The translations under genes were made by a program, and so were the position numbers. The notes below the pieces were generated by a model. The model had not been told where the DNA came from and made no database searches. It was given only the letters and a program-made list of their open reading frames with translations. From Halomonas ventosae (GTDB lineage Bacteria > Pseudomonadota > Gammaproteobacteria > Pseudomonadales > Halomonadaceae), in NCBI RefSeq assembly GCF_004363555.1, contig NZ_SNZJ01000008.1, forward strand, positions 1-64,000: a stretch of 64,000 nucleotides of DNA, written 5' to 3'. Every line of letters begins with the position of its first letter. Position 1 is the first letter of the stretch. Below are positions 25,777-38,334 of this stretch, piece by piece.

Positions 25777-27995
25777 GCGTCGGCTCCCTCCAGCAGTTCG
25801 ATGGGCGCCCGGCGGGCGATAAGGCGACGCCGGCCGGCATTTTGGAACTGTACCTCGATCACCGGATTGTCCGGGTCGCCCTCCACCACGCTGATCCGGC
25901 CCTCGCCGAACACCGCATGGCGCAGGGCCTGACCGACCCGGAAACGGGCTGACGGCGCCTCCGCGGCGCCCACCTTCGCGGCCGGACGCGCCGCCACCAG
26001 CGGCAGCGAGTGGCCCAGCGAGGCCAGGTAGCGCCGCACCAGGTCGGGATCGGACACCGGCAGCGGGCCCTGCGCCTCTTCTGCCTGGGTGCCGTCGAGC
26101 CGGTGGGCGACCCGCTGGCCATCCTCCCAGGCGGACTCGGCGATGAAGCGACTGGGGCGGTGGTCACCGCCGTCATGGAGCAGCACCAGGCGCTCTCTCG
26201 CCCGGGTGATGGCCACGTAGAAGAGCCGCCGCTCCTCCTCCAGGCGCCCCGGCGTCAAGGGATTGTCGCGGGTATAGTGGGGAAAGTCCTCCTCGTTGAC
26301 CCCCGCCACCAGCACCAGCGGCCACTCCAGGCCCTTGGCGCCATGCACGGTGCTGATCAGCACCCCGTCGTCGCGGTTCTCCACCGGCCGGGAGAGCAAC
26401 TCGATGAAGGCCTCCGTGTCGCTGCCCAGCTCGCCGGCCTGCTCGACCAGCACGTCGAGCAGGCGCACGTCCTCCTCGCCCTTGTCGCGTCGGGCGGCGG
26501 CACGCTTGAGCACCTTCTCGGCGTCGACCTCGGAGACCACGTGCTCGAGCAGACGCGCCGGCGGCCAGGCCGACAAACGCGGCAGCTCGCAGAGCAGCGC
26601 CCAGCGCTTCTTCAGAGTACGTCGCTGGTGGGGCCTGAGCCCATCGAGCAGCGGATCGTGGCGCTCCGGCCAGCGCTGGGTCTCGGCCAGCCGGTTGGCC
26701 AGGGCAAGGATCCGTTCCCGGGCCACGAAGGGGGTGGGCTGAGCCAGCAGCATCGCCAGGTGTCCCGGGTCCTGGAGCCGCCGGGGCTCGACGGCGAGAC
26801 GCAGGTAGCCGGCCAGGGCCTCGACCAGCGGCAGGCGGAAGACGAAGCGATCCTCCCGGGCGAGGCGGAAGGGGATGCCCTCGCGGAGCAGCGCCAGCTG
26901 CAGCGGCACCGACAGCGCCCAGCTGCGCACCAGCAGGCAGGCCTCGGCCAGCCCACGTCCCGCGTGGCGCCAGCCGTCGAGCTCGGCGAGCAGCCCCTGG
27001 CTGCCCTGCCCCACGGCCAGGCCGGTGGCGGGATTGTCCGGCGCGGCCAGGCAGAGCTGGTCGGGACGCCGCCGGTTGGCGGCGATGGCATGGTTGGCGG
27101 TGAGGGCCAGCGCATGGCCATGCCGGAAGGTGGTCGAGAGCGGGTAGTCGCGGGCCGCCCCGAAGGTGGCGGTGAAGTTCTCCAGCATGGTGTCGGGGTG
27201 GGCGCCCCGCCACTCGTAGATGCACTGGTTGGCATCGCCCACCGCCATGACCTCGGCATCGCGGCCGGCGAGCAGCGCCAGCAGCCGCTGCTGGGCGGTG
27301 TTGATGTCCTGGTACTCGTCGATGACCACGTGGTCGAGGAAGCCCTGGACCCGGCCGCGCAGGCCGGCATCCGCCTCCAGCGCCAGCAGCGGACGGTAGA
27401 GCAGGTCGGCGAAGGTCATCAGCCCCTGGTCGGCCAGCAGCCGCTCGGCATGCTCGAAGGCGGCCACGAAGTGGCCCGTCTCCTCGCCGAAGTCGAGCTG
27501 GCGGTGCAGCTCGGCCGGCGAGGCCATCTCCGCCTTCACCAGCCCGCAGAAGTGGGCCAGCGCCTCGAGGCGCTCGGCCTCCAGGGCCGTCTCGCGCGCC
27601 TCGGGGGCCTCGCCCAGCGCGGCCAGCGTGGCCTGGCGCAGCAGCCGCTCGAGCTGCCAGTCGGCGGTGAGCAGCTGACGCGGCGCCAGTGCCCCCCAGC
27701 GGGTCAGGCTCGCGGTCAGCCGATGGCCGAGGGAGTGGAATGTCCGCACGTCGGGCAATGCCTGGCCGGCCGGCGCCATCTCAGCCAGGCGGGCCTGGAA
27801 GTCTTCCCGGGCCGAGCGGTTGAACATCAGCACCAGGATCCGCGCCGGGGGTACCCCCTGCGCGAGCAGGTGCAGCACCCGGGCGACCATGGTCGTGGTC
27901 TTGCCGGCACCGGCCACCGCCGCGACCCGGGCGTGCCCCCGCCCATGGGCGACCACGGCGCGCTGCTCGGGGGTCAGCTGGCGGATCCGCGTCAT
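25773..27995 (-). CDS. UvrD/Rep-family ATP-dependent DNA helicase
   Basis: A 740-residue superfamily 1A 3'-5' helicase. Motifs: Q motif LTPEQRAVVAHG, Walker A AVAGAGKTTTM (about 27-37), FNRSAREDF, motif II VIDEYQDIN, motif III GDANQCIYEWRGA, motif V STVHGAKGLEWPLV and motif VI YVAITRARERL. The C-terminus (LRHAVFGEGRISVVEGDPDNP) resembles the Tudor-like tail of UvrD/PcrA that binds RNA polymerase. The sequence differs enough from canonical UvrD and Rep that I do not give a symbol. Start and stop overlap the neighbouring genes by 4 nt each, so it is produced with DUF1285 and the sulfurtransferase, an odd functional mix. Confidence 0.93.
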   Translation of the reverse strand: MTRIRQLTPEQRAVVAHGRGHARVAAVAGAGKTTTMVARVLHLLAQGVPPARILVLMFNRSAREDFQARLAEMAPAGQALPDVRTFHSLGHRLTASLTRWGALAPRQLLTADWQLERLLRQATLAALGEAPEARETALEAERLEALAHFCGLVKAEMASPAELHRQLDFGEETGHFVAAFEHAERLLADQGLMTFADLLYRPLLALEADAGLRGRVQGFLDHVVIDEYQDINTAQQRLLALLAGRDAEVMAVGDANQCIYEWRGAHPDTMLENFTATFGAARDYPLSTTFRHGHALALTANHAIAANRRRPDQLCLAAPDNPATGLAVGQGSQGLLAELDGWRHAGRGLAEACLLVRSWALSVPLQLALLREGIPFRLAREDRFVFRLPLVEALAGYLRLAVEPRRLQDPGHLAMLLAQPTPFVARERILALANRLAETQRWPERHDPLLDGLRPHQRRTLKKRWALLCELPRLSAWPPARLLEHVVSEVDAEKVLKRAAARRDKGEEDVRLLDVLVEQAGELGSDTEAFIELLSRPVENRDDGVLISTVHGAKGLEWPLVLVAGVNEEDFPHYTRDNPLTPGRLEEERRLFYVAITRARERLVLLHDGGDHRPSRFIAESAWEDGQRVAHRLDGTQAEEAQGPLPVSDPDLVRRYLASLGHSLPLVAARPAAKVGAAEAPSARFRVGQALRHAVFGEGRISVVEGDPDNPVIEVQFQNAGRRRLIARRAPIELLEGADA

Positions 27996-28564
27996 GGCAC
28001 CTCGCCCACGGGGTCCGCGCCCGCGTCCAGCCGCCCCAGGGGCTGCCAGGTGCCGCGGCTGGTCAGGCCCAGCTCGAGGAGGCCCCCGCCGAGTTCCCGG
28101 GTCTCGGCCTGCTCCACCAGGCGGTAGTAGACGTTGCGACCCAGCCGTGCGGCGAGCCCGAAGCGCACCGCGACCTCCGGCACCGTCTCGCCGGCCGGCG
28201 TCTCGCTGAGCACCAGCCGATGCGCCTCGCCAAGCGCCAGGCGGTCGCCGACGTTGGTGGTCAGCCACCACCGGCCTTCCTCGTCACGCTCGGCATCCAC
28301 CACCAGGAAGGGACGGTCTTCGACCCGGATACGCTGCCGCTCGGCCGGCGTCACCAGCACGTAGTCGCCGTCGGGTTCGCGGCGCAGGATGGTCGAGAGC
28401 AGGCGAACCAGCCGCGGTCGGGCGATGGGCGTGCCCTCATGGATCCAGCGACCGTCGGCGGCGATGGTGAGGTCCATCTCGCCGAGGTGGTCGGGATGCC
28501 AGCGATCCACGGGCGGGATCTCGCCCTCGGGATCGATCTGGGCCAGCAGCGGATCGAGTTGCAT
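27992..28564 (-). CDS. DUF1285-family protein
   Basis: A 190-residue soluble protein resembling the DUF1285 family, with segments VDRWHPDHLGEMDLTIAADGRWIHEGTPIARPRLVRLLSTIL, then GDYVLVTPAERQRIRVEDRPFLVV and GRWWLTTNVGD. No signal peptide or membrane helix. Function is unknown. The start at 28564 gives the usual family length. Its stop overlaps the helicase start in ATGA. It is 46 bp downstream of tatD on the same strand. Confidence 0.85.
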   Translation of the reverse strand: MQLDPLLAQIDPEGEIPPVDRWHPDHLGEMDLTIAADGRWIHEGTPIARPRLVRLLSTILRREPDGDYVLVTPAERQRIRVEDRPFLVVDAERDEEGRWWLTTNVGDRLALGEAHRLVLSETPAGETVPEVAVRFGLAARLGRNVYYRLVEQAETRELGGGLLELGLTSRGTWQPLGRLDAGADPVGEVP

Positions 28565-28610
28565 GGTGCGCCCTCCCCCGGGCCACGGATGACAGGGTGA
28601 TGACGGTAGC

Positions 28611-29456
28611 CTAGACCAGTCCGGCGGCGCGCAGCGCCTCGCGTACCTCGGCAGGTGCCTCGGGCGCCGCGGCGCGGAACAGCCGGTAGAAGTTGCTCGT
28701 GGTCTGGGCGGCGACCTCCTCGATGCTGATGCCTCGCTCGCCGGCGATGCATTCGGCGACCTCGACGACCCAGGCCGGCTCGTTGGGCTTGCCACGATGC
28801 GGTACCGGGGCCAGGTAGGGGCTGTCGGTCTCGATCAGCAACCGGTCCAGCGGCAGCCTGCGGGCCAGCTCGCGCAGCGATTCGGCGTTGCGGAAGGTCA
28901 CGATGCCGGACAGCGAGATGTAGAAGCCGTGCCGCACCGCCTCGCGGGCCATGTCCAGGTCCTCGGTGAAGCAGTGCAGCACGCCGCCCACCGCCGGGTC
29001 GGTATGTTCGCGGATCAGGGCCAGGGTATCGTCGCGCGCATCACGGGTGTGGATGATCACCGGCAGCTCGAGTTCACGGGCGGCAACCAGCTGGCGGCGG
29101 AACCGCTCTAGCTGCACCTCCCGGGAGGGCACCCTGTCGGGCGTCCTGTCGAGGTAGTGGTAGTCCAGGCCACACTCGCCGATGGCCACGGCACCGACGC
29201 GTTCGGCCGCCTCCTTGATCGCCGCGACGCTCGGCTCCTCGGCGACGCTGTGCAGCGGATGGATGCCGGCGGAGATCACCACGTCCTCATGGCCCCGGGC
29301 AAGCTCGGCCAGGGCCGGCAGGTCCTCGAGGGTCACGGCGATGGCCAGGAACTGGCGCACGTCCCGGGCGCGGGCGGCATCGAGGGCGGCGGCCAGGTCG
29401 CCGCCGTGGGTCCCGGGGTCGAGACGGTCAAGATGGCAGTGGGAATCGACGAACAT
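28611..29456 (-). CDS. TatD-family metal-dependent hydrolase
   Basis: A 281-residue amidohydrolase-fold protein of the TatD/YcfH group, probably a 3'-5' deoxyribonuclease. Metal ligands are visible: DSHCHLD at the N-terminus, GECGLDYH, IIHTRDA, LHCFTED and IETDSPYL. The nearest E. coli counterpart is YcfH, which sits after holB, as here after holB-pilZ; tatD itself is elsewhere in E. coli. The ATG at 29456 lacks an obvious Shine-Dalgarno, possibly coupled to pilZ 47 bp upstream. Confidence 0.93.
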   Translation of the reverse strand: MFVDSHCHLDRLDPGTHGGDLAAALDAARARDVRQFLAIAVTLEDLPALAELARGHEDVVISAGIHPLHSVAEEPSVAAIKEAAERVGAVAIGECGLDYHYLDRTPDRVPSREVQLERFRRQLVAARELELPVIIHTRDARDDTLALIREHTDPAVGGVLHCFTEDLDMAREAVRHGFYISLSGIVTFRNAESLRELARRLPLDRLLIETDSPYLAPVPHRGKPNEPAWVVEVAECIAGERGISIEEVAAQTTSNFYRLFRAAAPEAPAEVREALRAAGLV

Positions 29457-29503
29457 TCAGACAACAACCGATGTGAAGGGGTGGACAGTGGAGGCGCGGG
29501 CAC

Positions 29504-29839
29504 TCAGAGCGTATAGGTCGGGGCGCCCTTGTCGAGATGACCGGCCAGCAGGGTCTCGATGCGATCCCTAACGGCCTGGTCCTCGGCGCTGAAGTGGATA
29601 CCGATGCCCGGGACGCGGCGCCCGGCCACGCCCTCGGGCGAGACCCAGACCACCTGGCCGGTGACCGGGACCCGCTCGGCATCCCCGGGAAGCATGAGCA
29701 GCAGGAAGACCTCCTGGCCCAGCTCGTAGCGCTCGCGGGTGGGCACGAAGATGCCGCCGCGCTCCAGCACCGGCATGTAGGCCGAGAGCAGGGTCGGGAC
29801 GTCCTGGATCGTCAGGGAGAGCGCTTTCTGTGCGGCCAT
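29504..29839 (-). CDS. pilZ: Type IV pilus protein PilZ
   Basis: A 111-residue single PilZ-domain protein starting MAAQKALSLTIQDVPTLLSAYM, with ERGGIFVPT, VTGQVVWVSPEG and GIGIHFS. The RxxxR and D/NxSxxG motifs that bind cyclic di-GMP are absent, as in Pseudomonas PilZ, which acts in pilus biogenesis through partner proteins rather than as a c-di-GMP receptor. The holB-pilZ-tatD context is the same as in Pseudomonas. GAGGAGG lies five bases before the ATG. Other pilus genes are not in the window, so whether the strain has type IV pili is unknown. Confidence 0.92.
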   Translation of the reverse strand: MAAQKALSLTIQDVPTLLSAYMPVLERGGIFVPTRERYELGQEVFLLLMLPGDAERVPVTGQVVWVSPEGVAGRRVPGIGIHFSAEDQAVRDRIETLLAGHLDKGAPTYTL

Positions 29840-29868
29840 GGAGCCTCCTCAGTCAAGGGCACAACAGG

Positions 29869-32764
<2,896 letters not shown>

Positions 32765-32779
32765 GCGGGTCGTCCTCGT

Positions 32780-33601
32780 TCAGTCGTCTAGCCTTATCGG
32801 GTGGCCCAGCGCCTCATGGGCCACCGCCTGCAGGCGGCGATGCACCGCGCCGAGGGTCCAGCGCCGCAGGAGCTCTCCTCCGGGCCCATCCAGCCGGGTC
32901 ACCGGCCAGACCCCCTGTACCGAGTTGCCAAGCCAGACCGCCTCGGCACTGGCCAGCACCCCGGGGGCGGCATCGACCTCGGCAATGGGCAGCCGCTCGA
33001 GCAGCACTGCCCGCAGCGTGCCGGCCACGCCACAGCGGACCAGGCGCGGGGTCTCGAGCCGTCCTCCGCGCTGCCAGAAGAGGTTCATGCAGGTCGCTTC
33101 CACCAGACGGTCCTCGCCGTCGCAGAGCAGCCCCTCGGCGGTGTCGGCATCCGACCACTCGGACCGCGCCAGCACGTTCTCCAGGCGATTGAGGTGCTTG
33201 AGCCCGGCGAGCACCGGCTGCAGCCCCAGCCGCAGGCGACAGTGGCGAACCCTCACGCCCACCTTCCAGCGGGTGGCATCGGGGACGAAGGGCGACAGCT
33301 GCCAGCGAAGCCGGGGAGCGGGTACCGCGGGAGCAGCATAGCCGCGACCTCCGCTGCCCCGGCTAACGATCAGCTTGAGGACCGCAAGCCCCTCGCCGGC
33401 CTGGGCCAGTGGGCGTTCCAGGTCGTGCTTGGCGGGCATCGGCATCCCCAGCACCCGACAGCCACGCGCCAGGCGCGCCAGGTGGGATTCCCACAGACGC
33501 GGGACACCGTCACGCACCAGCACGGTCTCGAAGAGGCCATCGCCATAGGCGACGCCACGATCGTCCAGCGGCCAGCCCGCCGGCGAGGCCTCGGCTCCCA
33601 C
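32780..33601 (-). CDS. pabC: Aminodeoxychorismate lyase
   Basis: PLP enzyme of folate synthesis that converts 4-amino-4-deoxychorismate to p-aminobenzoate and pyruvate. The fold-type IV aminotransferase marks are DDRGVAYGDGLFETV at the N-terminus, GLKHLNRLENVLAR with the Schiff-base lysine, and the EATCMNLFW and GTLRAVLLERL regions. I chose the GTG at 33601 (273 residues) because GAGGAG is six bases upstream. A GTG at 33622, overlapping the fabF stop, adds seven residues and is the alternative. It sits between fabF and mltG as in E. coli and Pseudomonas. Confidence 0.92.
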   Translation of the reverse strand: MGAEASPAGWPLDDRGVAYGDGLFETVLVRDGVPRLWESHLARLARGCRVLGMPMPAKHDLERPLAQAGEGLAVLKLIVSRGSGGRGYAAPAVPAPRLRWQLSPFVPDATRWKVGVRVRHCRLRLGLQPVLAGLKHLNRLENVLARSEWSDADTAEGLLCDGEDRLVEATCMNLFWQRGGRLETPRLVRCGVAGTLRAVLLERLPIAEVDAAPGVLASAEAVWLGNSVQGVWPVTRLDGPGGELLRRWTLGAVHRRLQAVAHEALGHPIRLDD

Positions 33602-33618
33602 CTGATGCTCCTCGGGCC

Positions 33619-34857
33619 TCACACCCTGGTGAAGACCAGGGTGCCGTTGGTGCCACCGAAGCCGAAGGAGTTCGACAGGCTGACGTCGATCTTCATCTCG
33701 CGAGCGGTGTGGGGCACGTAGTCGAGGTTGCAGCCTTCCTGGGGGTTATCCAGGTTGATGGTCGGCGGCGCCACCTGGTCACGGATGGCCAGCACGCTGA
33801 ACACCGCCTCGACGGCACCGGCGGCGCCCAGCAGGTGGCCGATCATCGACTTGGTGGAGCTGACGGCCACCGATCTTGCGGCCGCGCCCATCACCTGCTC
33901 GACGGCACGGCTTTCGGCCAGGTCACCGTGCGCGGTCGAGGTACCGTGGGCATTGATGTAGTCGACGGCCGAGGGGTCGATGCCGGCATCGCGGATGGCA
34001 TTGCGCATGGAGCGGGCGGCACCGTGGCCATCCTCCGGCGGCGCAGTCATGTGGTAGGCATCGTCGCTCATGCCGAAACCGGTGAGCTCGGCATAGATGG
34101 TCGCCCCGCGGGCCTTGGCCTGCTCATACTCCTCGAGCACCACCACACCGGCGCCATCGGAGAGCACGAAGCCGTCGCGGTCCCGGTCCCAGGGGCGGCT
34201 CGCCGCGGCCGGGTCATCGTTGCGGGTGGAGAGCGCTCGGGCCGCCGAGAAGCCCCCCAGGCCCAGCGGCGTGGTCGCCATCTCGGCACCGCCGCAGACC
34301 ATCACGTCGGCATCGCCGTAGGCGATGGTGCGGGCGCTGTAGCCGATATTGTGGGTCCCCGTGGTACAGGCCGTGGTGATGGCGATGTTGGGCCCCCGGA
34401 ACCCGTGCTGGATCGCCAGGTTGCCGGAGATCATGTTGATGATCGACCCCGGGACGAAGAAGGGGGAGATCCGCCGCGCCCCGCCCTTGAGCAGGGCACT
34501 GTGGTTATGCTCGATCATCGGCAGGCCACCGATCCCCGAGCCGATGGCCACACCGATGCGATCGGCATTGCCATCGTGACACTCGATCCCGGCATCCTCG
34601 ATCGCCTGGGCACCGGCGGCCATCCCGTACTGGATGAAGAGGTCCATCTTGCGGGCCTCCTTGGGATTGAGGTACGGGCTGATGTCGAAGTCCTTCACCG
34701 ACCCGCCGAAGCGCGTGTTGAAGGCGCTGACATCGAAGTGTTCGATGGGCGCGACACCGCTCTTGCCGGCCAGGATGCTGGCCCAGCTCTCCTCCACGGT
34801 ATTCCCCACCGGCGTGACCAGACCGAGCCCGGTCACCACAACCCTTCTACGAGCCAT
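33619..34857 (-). CDS. fabF: Beta-ketoacyl-ACP synthase II
   Basis: Condensing enzyme elongating acyl-ACP in type II fatty-acid synthesis. The 412-residue protein has the catalytic triad C164 ([12 protein letters not shown]), H304 ([11 protein letters not shown]) and H341 ([10 protein letters not shown]), plus the C-terminal [17 protein letters not shown]. Positions match E. coli FabF within one residue. The start at 34857 has GGAGG at correct distance. A 199-bp gap with a strong hairpin separates it from acpP upstream. Confidence 0.97.
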   Translation of the reverse strand: MARRRVVVTGLGLVTPVGNTVEESWASILAGKSGVAPIEHFDVSAFNTRFGGSVKDFDISPYLNPKEARKMDLFIQYGMAAGAQAIEDAGIECHDGNADRIGVAIGSGIGGLPMIEHNHSALLKGGARRISPFFVPGSIINMISGNLAIQHGFRGPNIAITTACTTGTHNIGYSARTIAYGDADVMVCGGAEMATTPLGLGGFSAARALSTRNDDPAAASRPWDRDRDGFVLSDGAGVVVLEEYEQAKARGATIYAELTGFGMSDDAYHMTAPPEDGHGAARSMRNAIRDAGIDPSAVDYINAHGTSTAHGDLAESRAVEQVMGAAARSVAVSSTKSMIGHLLGAAGAVEAVFSVLAIRDQVAPPTINLDNPQEGCNLDYVPHTAREMKIDVSLSNSFGFGGTNGTLVFTRV

Positions 34858-34975
34858 CAGCTTTCCTCCAGACAACCTTGGTGACACGACCCCGCGACGG
34901 GGCCGTCATTGCGCGCATTATACCCGAGTCTCCCCGACCTGTGCGGGCTCGGCAAGTTCCTGTCGCGCATAGCAC

Positions 34976-35007
34976 GAGAGCCGTCCTGACAGGGCAGGAC
35001 GGCTCTC
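34976..35007. terminator. Strong hairpin between acpP and fabF
   Basis: A 13-bp perfect stem (GAGAGCCGTCCTG, 6-base loop) lies 50 bp after the acpP stop. It has no U-tract on either strand. It may act as an attenuator or 3' RNA stabiliser, allowing much more acpP than fabF mRNA. Partial termination is an inference. Confidence 0.6.
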
Positions 35008-35056
35008 CACGGGGCACTGGCCCCGGACGCCTCAGCAAGCGGTATCGACCGCCACC

Positions 35057-35290
35057 TTACTGGTGGGCGTTGACGTAGTCGATGGCTTCCTGAACGGTCG
35101 TGATCTTCTCGGCTTCCTCGTCGGGAATCTCGGTGTCGAACTCCTCTTCGAGCGCCATCACCAGCTCGACGGTATCCAGGGAATCGGCGCCGAGGTCCTC
35201 GGTGAAGGAAGAGGAGTTCTGGATGTCTTCTTCCTTGACGTTCAGACGCTCGGCCACAACCTTCTTCACGCGCTCTTCGATGGTGCTCAT
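35057..35290 (-). CDS. acpP: Acyl carrier protein
   Basis: Carrier of growing acyl chains as 4'-phosphopantetheine thioesters. The 77-residue acidic protein has the DSL prosthetic-group site ([18 protein letters not shown]) with S37, and the usual [16 protein letters not shown] start and AIDYVNAHQ end. It has its own promoter upstream, between fabG and acpP, and a strong hairpin downstream, consistent with separate high expression. Confidence 0.98.
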   Translation of the reverse strand: MSTIEERVKKVVAERLNVKEEDIQNSSSFTEDLGADSLDTVELVMALEEEFDTEIPDEEAEKITTVQEAIDYVNAHQ

Positions 35291-35376
35291 TATGACGTAC
35301 TCCAGTCGTTCACATTGGCCGTTCGGAAAACCAGCCGTTAAAGATCCAGATCCGCTAGCCGGAAGCTGCGGGGTAG

Positions 35377-35403
35377 TTTATAGACGCCCCCGGGTCGGCG
35401 CAA
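35377..35403 (-). promoter_or_regulatory. Promoter of acpP
   Basis: On the minus strand TTGCGC, a 15-bp spacer and TATAAA precede acpP by about 85 bp. The -10 matches 5 of 6 bases; the spacer is short, so the exact -35 is uncertain. Its place in the 132-bp fabG-acpP gap supports independent acpP transcription. Confidence 0.45.
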
Positions 35404-35422
35404 CCGCCGCCCCACGGAGGCT

Positions 35423-36166
35423 TCAACGCATGTTCATGCCGCCGTTGACATGCAGGGTCTCGCCGGTGATGTAGCCCGCCGTGTCGCCGGTCAGGAAGCC
35501 CACCGCCGCAGCGATCTCCTCGGGCTCGCCGAGCCGCGCCAGCGGGATCTGGCCAAGCAGCGCCTTGTGCTGCTCCTCCGGCAGGGATTCGGTCATGTCG
35601 GTGGCGATGAAGCCGGGTGCCACCGCATTGACGGTGATGGCGCGGGAGGCTACCTCACGGGCCAGGGCGCGGGTGAAGCCCTCCATGCCCGCCTTGGCCG
35701 CGGCATAGTTGGTCTGGCCGAGATTGCCCATGGTGGCGACCACCGAGCTGATCGAGACGATGCGGCCGAAGCGCGCCCGGGTCATGCCCCGCAGGCAGGC
35801 CTTGCTGACGCGATAGACCGACTTGAGGTTGGTGTCCATCACCGCGTCCCACTCGTCTTCCTTCATGCGCATCAGCAGGTTGTCGCGGGTGATGCCAGCG
35901 TTGTTGACCAGGATGGTCGGTGCCCCGAACTCCTCGGTGATCGCCTTGATCAGGGCATCGACGCTGGCCTGGTCGGTGACGTCCAGCGGGCGGCCGGCCC
36001 CCTCGATCCCCGCCTCGGCGAGGTCGGCCCCGATGCGCTCGGCACCGGCATCGGTGGTGGCGGTACCGATCACGATACGTCCCTGGCGGCCCAGCTCATG
36101 GGCGATGGCGCGGCCGATGCCGCGACTGGCCCCGGTGATCAGGGCGACTCTACGCTCGGTTGTCAT
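35423..36166 (-). CDS. fabG: 3-oxoacyl-ACP reductase
   Basis: NADPH-dependent reductase of the fatty-acid elongation cycle. The 247-residue short-chain dehydrogenase has the cofactor motif TGASRGIGRA (about 11-20), NNAG at 88-91, and the catalytic S141, Y154 and K158 (ISSVVATMGNLGQTNYAAAKAG). It ends VNGGMNM, typical for FabG. The start at 36166 gives normal length, although the Shine-Dalgarno is weak. It follows fabD by 31 bp. Confidence 0.97.
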   Translation of the reverse strand: MTTERRVALITGASRGIGRAIAHELGRQGRIVIGTATTDAGAERIGADLAEAGIEGAGRPLDVTDQASVDALIKAITEEFGAPTILVNNAGITRDNLLMRMKEDEWDAVMDTNLKSVYRVSKACLRGMTRARFGRIVSISSVVATMGNLGQTNYAAAKAGMEGFTRALAREVASRAITVNAVAPGFIATDMTESLPEEQHKALLGQIPLARLGEPEEIAAAVGFLTGDTAGYITGETLHVNGGMNMR

Positions 36167-36197
36167 GGTCTCTGTCCGTCCACGTCCGGGAGTTGGA

Positions 36198-37169
36198 TCA
36201 GCCATTGGCCGTCGGCGACTGACCGACGGCATCCCTGGCCAGTTCGAGGGCCGCGGAGAGGCTGTCCGGGTCGTTGACCGCCAGCCCCTTGCTGCCTCGG
36301 GCGATTCGCTTGTTGAGCCCGGTGAGCACCTTGCCCGGCCCGCACTCGATGAACACCTCGGCACCGCGGGCGGTCATTGCCTCGATGCAGGAGGTCCAGC
36401 GCACCGGCTGGTAGAGCTGCTCGATCAGCCGGGTCCGCAGGGTCGACACGTCGGCATGGGCCTGGGCATCGACGTTCTGGAACACCGTGTAGCGCGGCGA
36501 GCGAAGCTCGACTTCTTCCATGGCTGCCGCCAGACGCTCGGCGGCAGGGCGCATCAGTTCGCAATGCGACGGTACCGAGACAGGAAGCGGCATCGCGCGC
36601 TTGGCACCGGCTTCCTGGCAGGCGGCGATGGCCCGCTCCACGGCGGCCTTGCTGCCGGCGATCACCACCTGCCCCGGGGCATTGTAGTTGACGGCAGCGA
36701 CCACGTCGCCGTCGGCGGCCCGGGCACAGGCCTGCTCCACCGCCTCGTCATCGAGGCCGAGAATCGCCGCCATGGCGCCCTCGCCGGCGGGAACGGCCGC
36801 CTGCATCGCCTCGCCGCGCAGCTTCACCAGGCGCACGCCCTGGGCGAAGGGCAGCGCCCCGGCACACACCAGAGCACTGTACTCGCCCAGGCTGTGGCCA
36901 GCCATGGCCCCGGGGCGCGGCCCCTCGAGCTCCTGCCAGACCCGCCACACCGCCACGCTGGCGGTAAGCAGCGCCGGCTGGGTGCAGGCGGTGGCATTGA
37001 GCGCCTCGGCCGGTCCCTCCTGCACCACCTGCCACAGGTCGTAGCCCAGGGCGTCGGCCGCTTCCTCGAAGGTCGTGCGCACCACGCTGTAGCGCTCTGC
37101 CAGCTCGCGCAGCATGCCGATCTGCTGGGAGCCCTGCCCGGGAAAGATGAGGGCAAGGGGTTGCGTCAT
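36198..37169 (-). CDS. fabD: Malonyl-CoA:ACP transacylase
   Basis: Loads malonyl groups onto ACP for fatty-acid synthesis. The 323-residue protein has the nucleophile elbow GHSLGEYSAL with S93, the catalytic H202 in VPSHCELM, and the N-terminal FPGQGSQQIGM. The ATG at 37169 is preferred over the GTG three codons earlier because AAGGTG is six bases away. It follows plsX by 5 bp. As in Pseudomonas, no fabH lies between plsX and fabD, unlike E. coli. Confidence 0.97.
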   Translation of the reverse strand: MTQPLALIFPGQGSQQIGMLRELAERYSVVRTTFEEAADALGYDLWQVVQEGPAEALNATACTQPALLTASVAVWRVWQELEGPRPGAMAGHSLGEYSALVCAGALPFAQGVRLVKLRGEAMQAAVPAGEGAMAAILGLDDEAVEQACARAADGDVVAAVNYNAPGQVVIAGSKAAVERAIAACQEAGAKRAMPLPVSVPSHCELMRPAAERLAAAMEEVELRSPRYTVFQNVDAQAHADVSTLRTRLIEQLYQPVRWTSCIEAMTARGAEVFIECGPGKVLTGLNKRIARGSKGLAVNDPDSLSAALELARDAVGQSPTANG

Positions 37170-37174
37170 GTCGA

Positions 37175-38296
37175 TCACCTTTGCGCTTGTTGACTGTCGC
37201 CGATGCCGGGCGCACCCGGCATGGTCGGCCCAATGGGCCTGGATCCGCTCTCGGCTCGGCCGCGGTCGGCCGACTCGACAGGGGACCGCCGGTGGTCCAG
37301 TTCCGCGGCCAGCCGGCTCGGCAGGTCGCGCTTCACTTCATTCACCGCCCGTTGCACCGCGTAGCGAAAGCCCGTGGCATCGGCGCTGCCGTGGCTCTTG
37401 ATCACGATCCCGGCCAGCCCCAGCAGGCTGGCGCCATTGTAGCGCACGGGATCGAGCTCACCCTTGAGGCGACGCAGCGCCGGACGGGCGAGCAGCCCCA
37501 CCAGCCGGCTGCTCCAGTGGGCCTCGAAGGTCGCCTGGACCCGCTCGACCAGCAGCCGCGCCAGGCCTTCGCTGGCCTTGAGCACGGCATTGCCGACGAA
37601 GCCGTCGCAGACCACCACGTCGGCGGCACCGCTGAAGATCCCGTCGCCTTCCACATAGCCCAGGTAGGCGATATCGGGATGCCGGCGCAGCCAGGCATCG
37701 GCCTCGCGCACGCTGCGCGTGCCCTTGGTGCCCTCGACGCCGACATTGAGCAGCGCCACCCGCGGCGCCTCGAGGCCGTCCACATGGCGGGCCATCACCT
37801 CCCCCATCAGGGCGAAGTCGACCAGCCGCTCGGCACTGGCCTCCACGTTGGCGCCCAGGTCGAGCAGGTAGCAGCGACCCAGGTCACGGGTGGGAATGGC
37901 GGTGCTGATGGCCGGCCGGGGAATCCCCGCCACCGTGCCCAGGGCACGCCGCGCCAGCGCCATCAGCGCCCCGGTATTGCCGGCGCTGACCCCGGCCACG
38001 GCGTCCCCGCCGGCGACGCAGTCAAGCATCCGGGCCATGCTGGTGTCGCCGCCGTGACGCAGCGCCTCGCTGGGTCGCTGGGACTGCTGGACGATCGCCG
38101 GGGCATCGCCGACCCGCAGACGCGACGCCGCCGCGGCAAGCTGCCGCGGCAGGCGGGCTATCTCGTCCTCCAGCAGGCCGGCGGGGCCGAACAGGCGGAG
38201 CTCGAGATCGGGATCGGCACTGGCGGCCGCAGCGGAGCCCATGACAGCCGGGCGGGGACCGAGGTCCCCGCCCATCGCATCGATGGCGATCCGCAC
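37175..38296 (-). CDS. plsX: Phosphate acyltransferase PlsX
   Basis: Makes acyl-phosphate from acyl-ACP for the PlsY step of phospholipid synthesis. The 373-residue protein has [12 protein letters not shown] at the N-terminus, [49 protein letters not shown] and [21 protein letters not shown]. It starts with GTG at 38296, since no in-frame ATG precedes the conserved IAIDAMGGD. Compared with E. coli it has an extra C-terminal tail of about 35 polar residues ([14 protein letters not shown]) which is probably disordered. It follows rpmF. Confidence 0.95.
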   Translation of the reverse strand: MRIAIDAMGGDLGPRPAVMGSAAAASADPDLELRLFGPAGLLEDEIARLPRQLAAAASRLRVGDAPAIVQQSQRPSEALRHGGDTSMARMLDCVAGGDAVAGVSAGNTGALMALARRALGTVAGIPRPAISTAIPTRDLGRCYLLDLGANVEASAERLVDFALMGEVMARHVDGLEAPRVALLNVGVEGTKGTRSVREADAWLRRHPDIAYLGYVEGDGIFSGAADVVVCDGFVGNAVLKASEGLARLLVERVQATFEAHWSSRLVGLLARPALRRLKGELDPVRYNGASLLGLAGIVIKSHGSADATGFRYAVQRAVNEVKRDLPSRLAAELDHRRSPVESADRGRAESGSRPIGPTMPGAPGIGDSQQAQR

Positions 38297-38334
38297 GTCA
38301 ACGGCCAGCCATTACCACCCGGGATGGCGTCGCG

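Noticed and set aside
26010..28127. 705-codon plus-strand frame opposite the UvrD-like helicase
   Set aside because: The minus strand has all helicase motifs in order; the opposite frame is low-complexity His/Gln-rich shadow.
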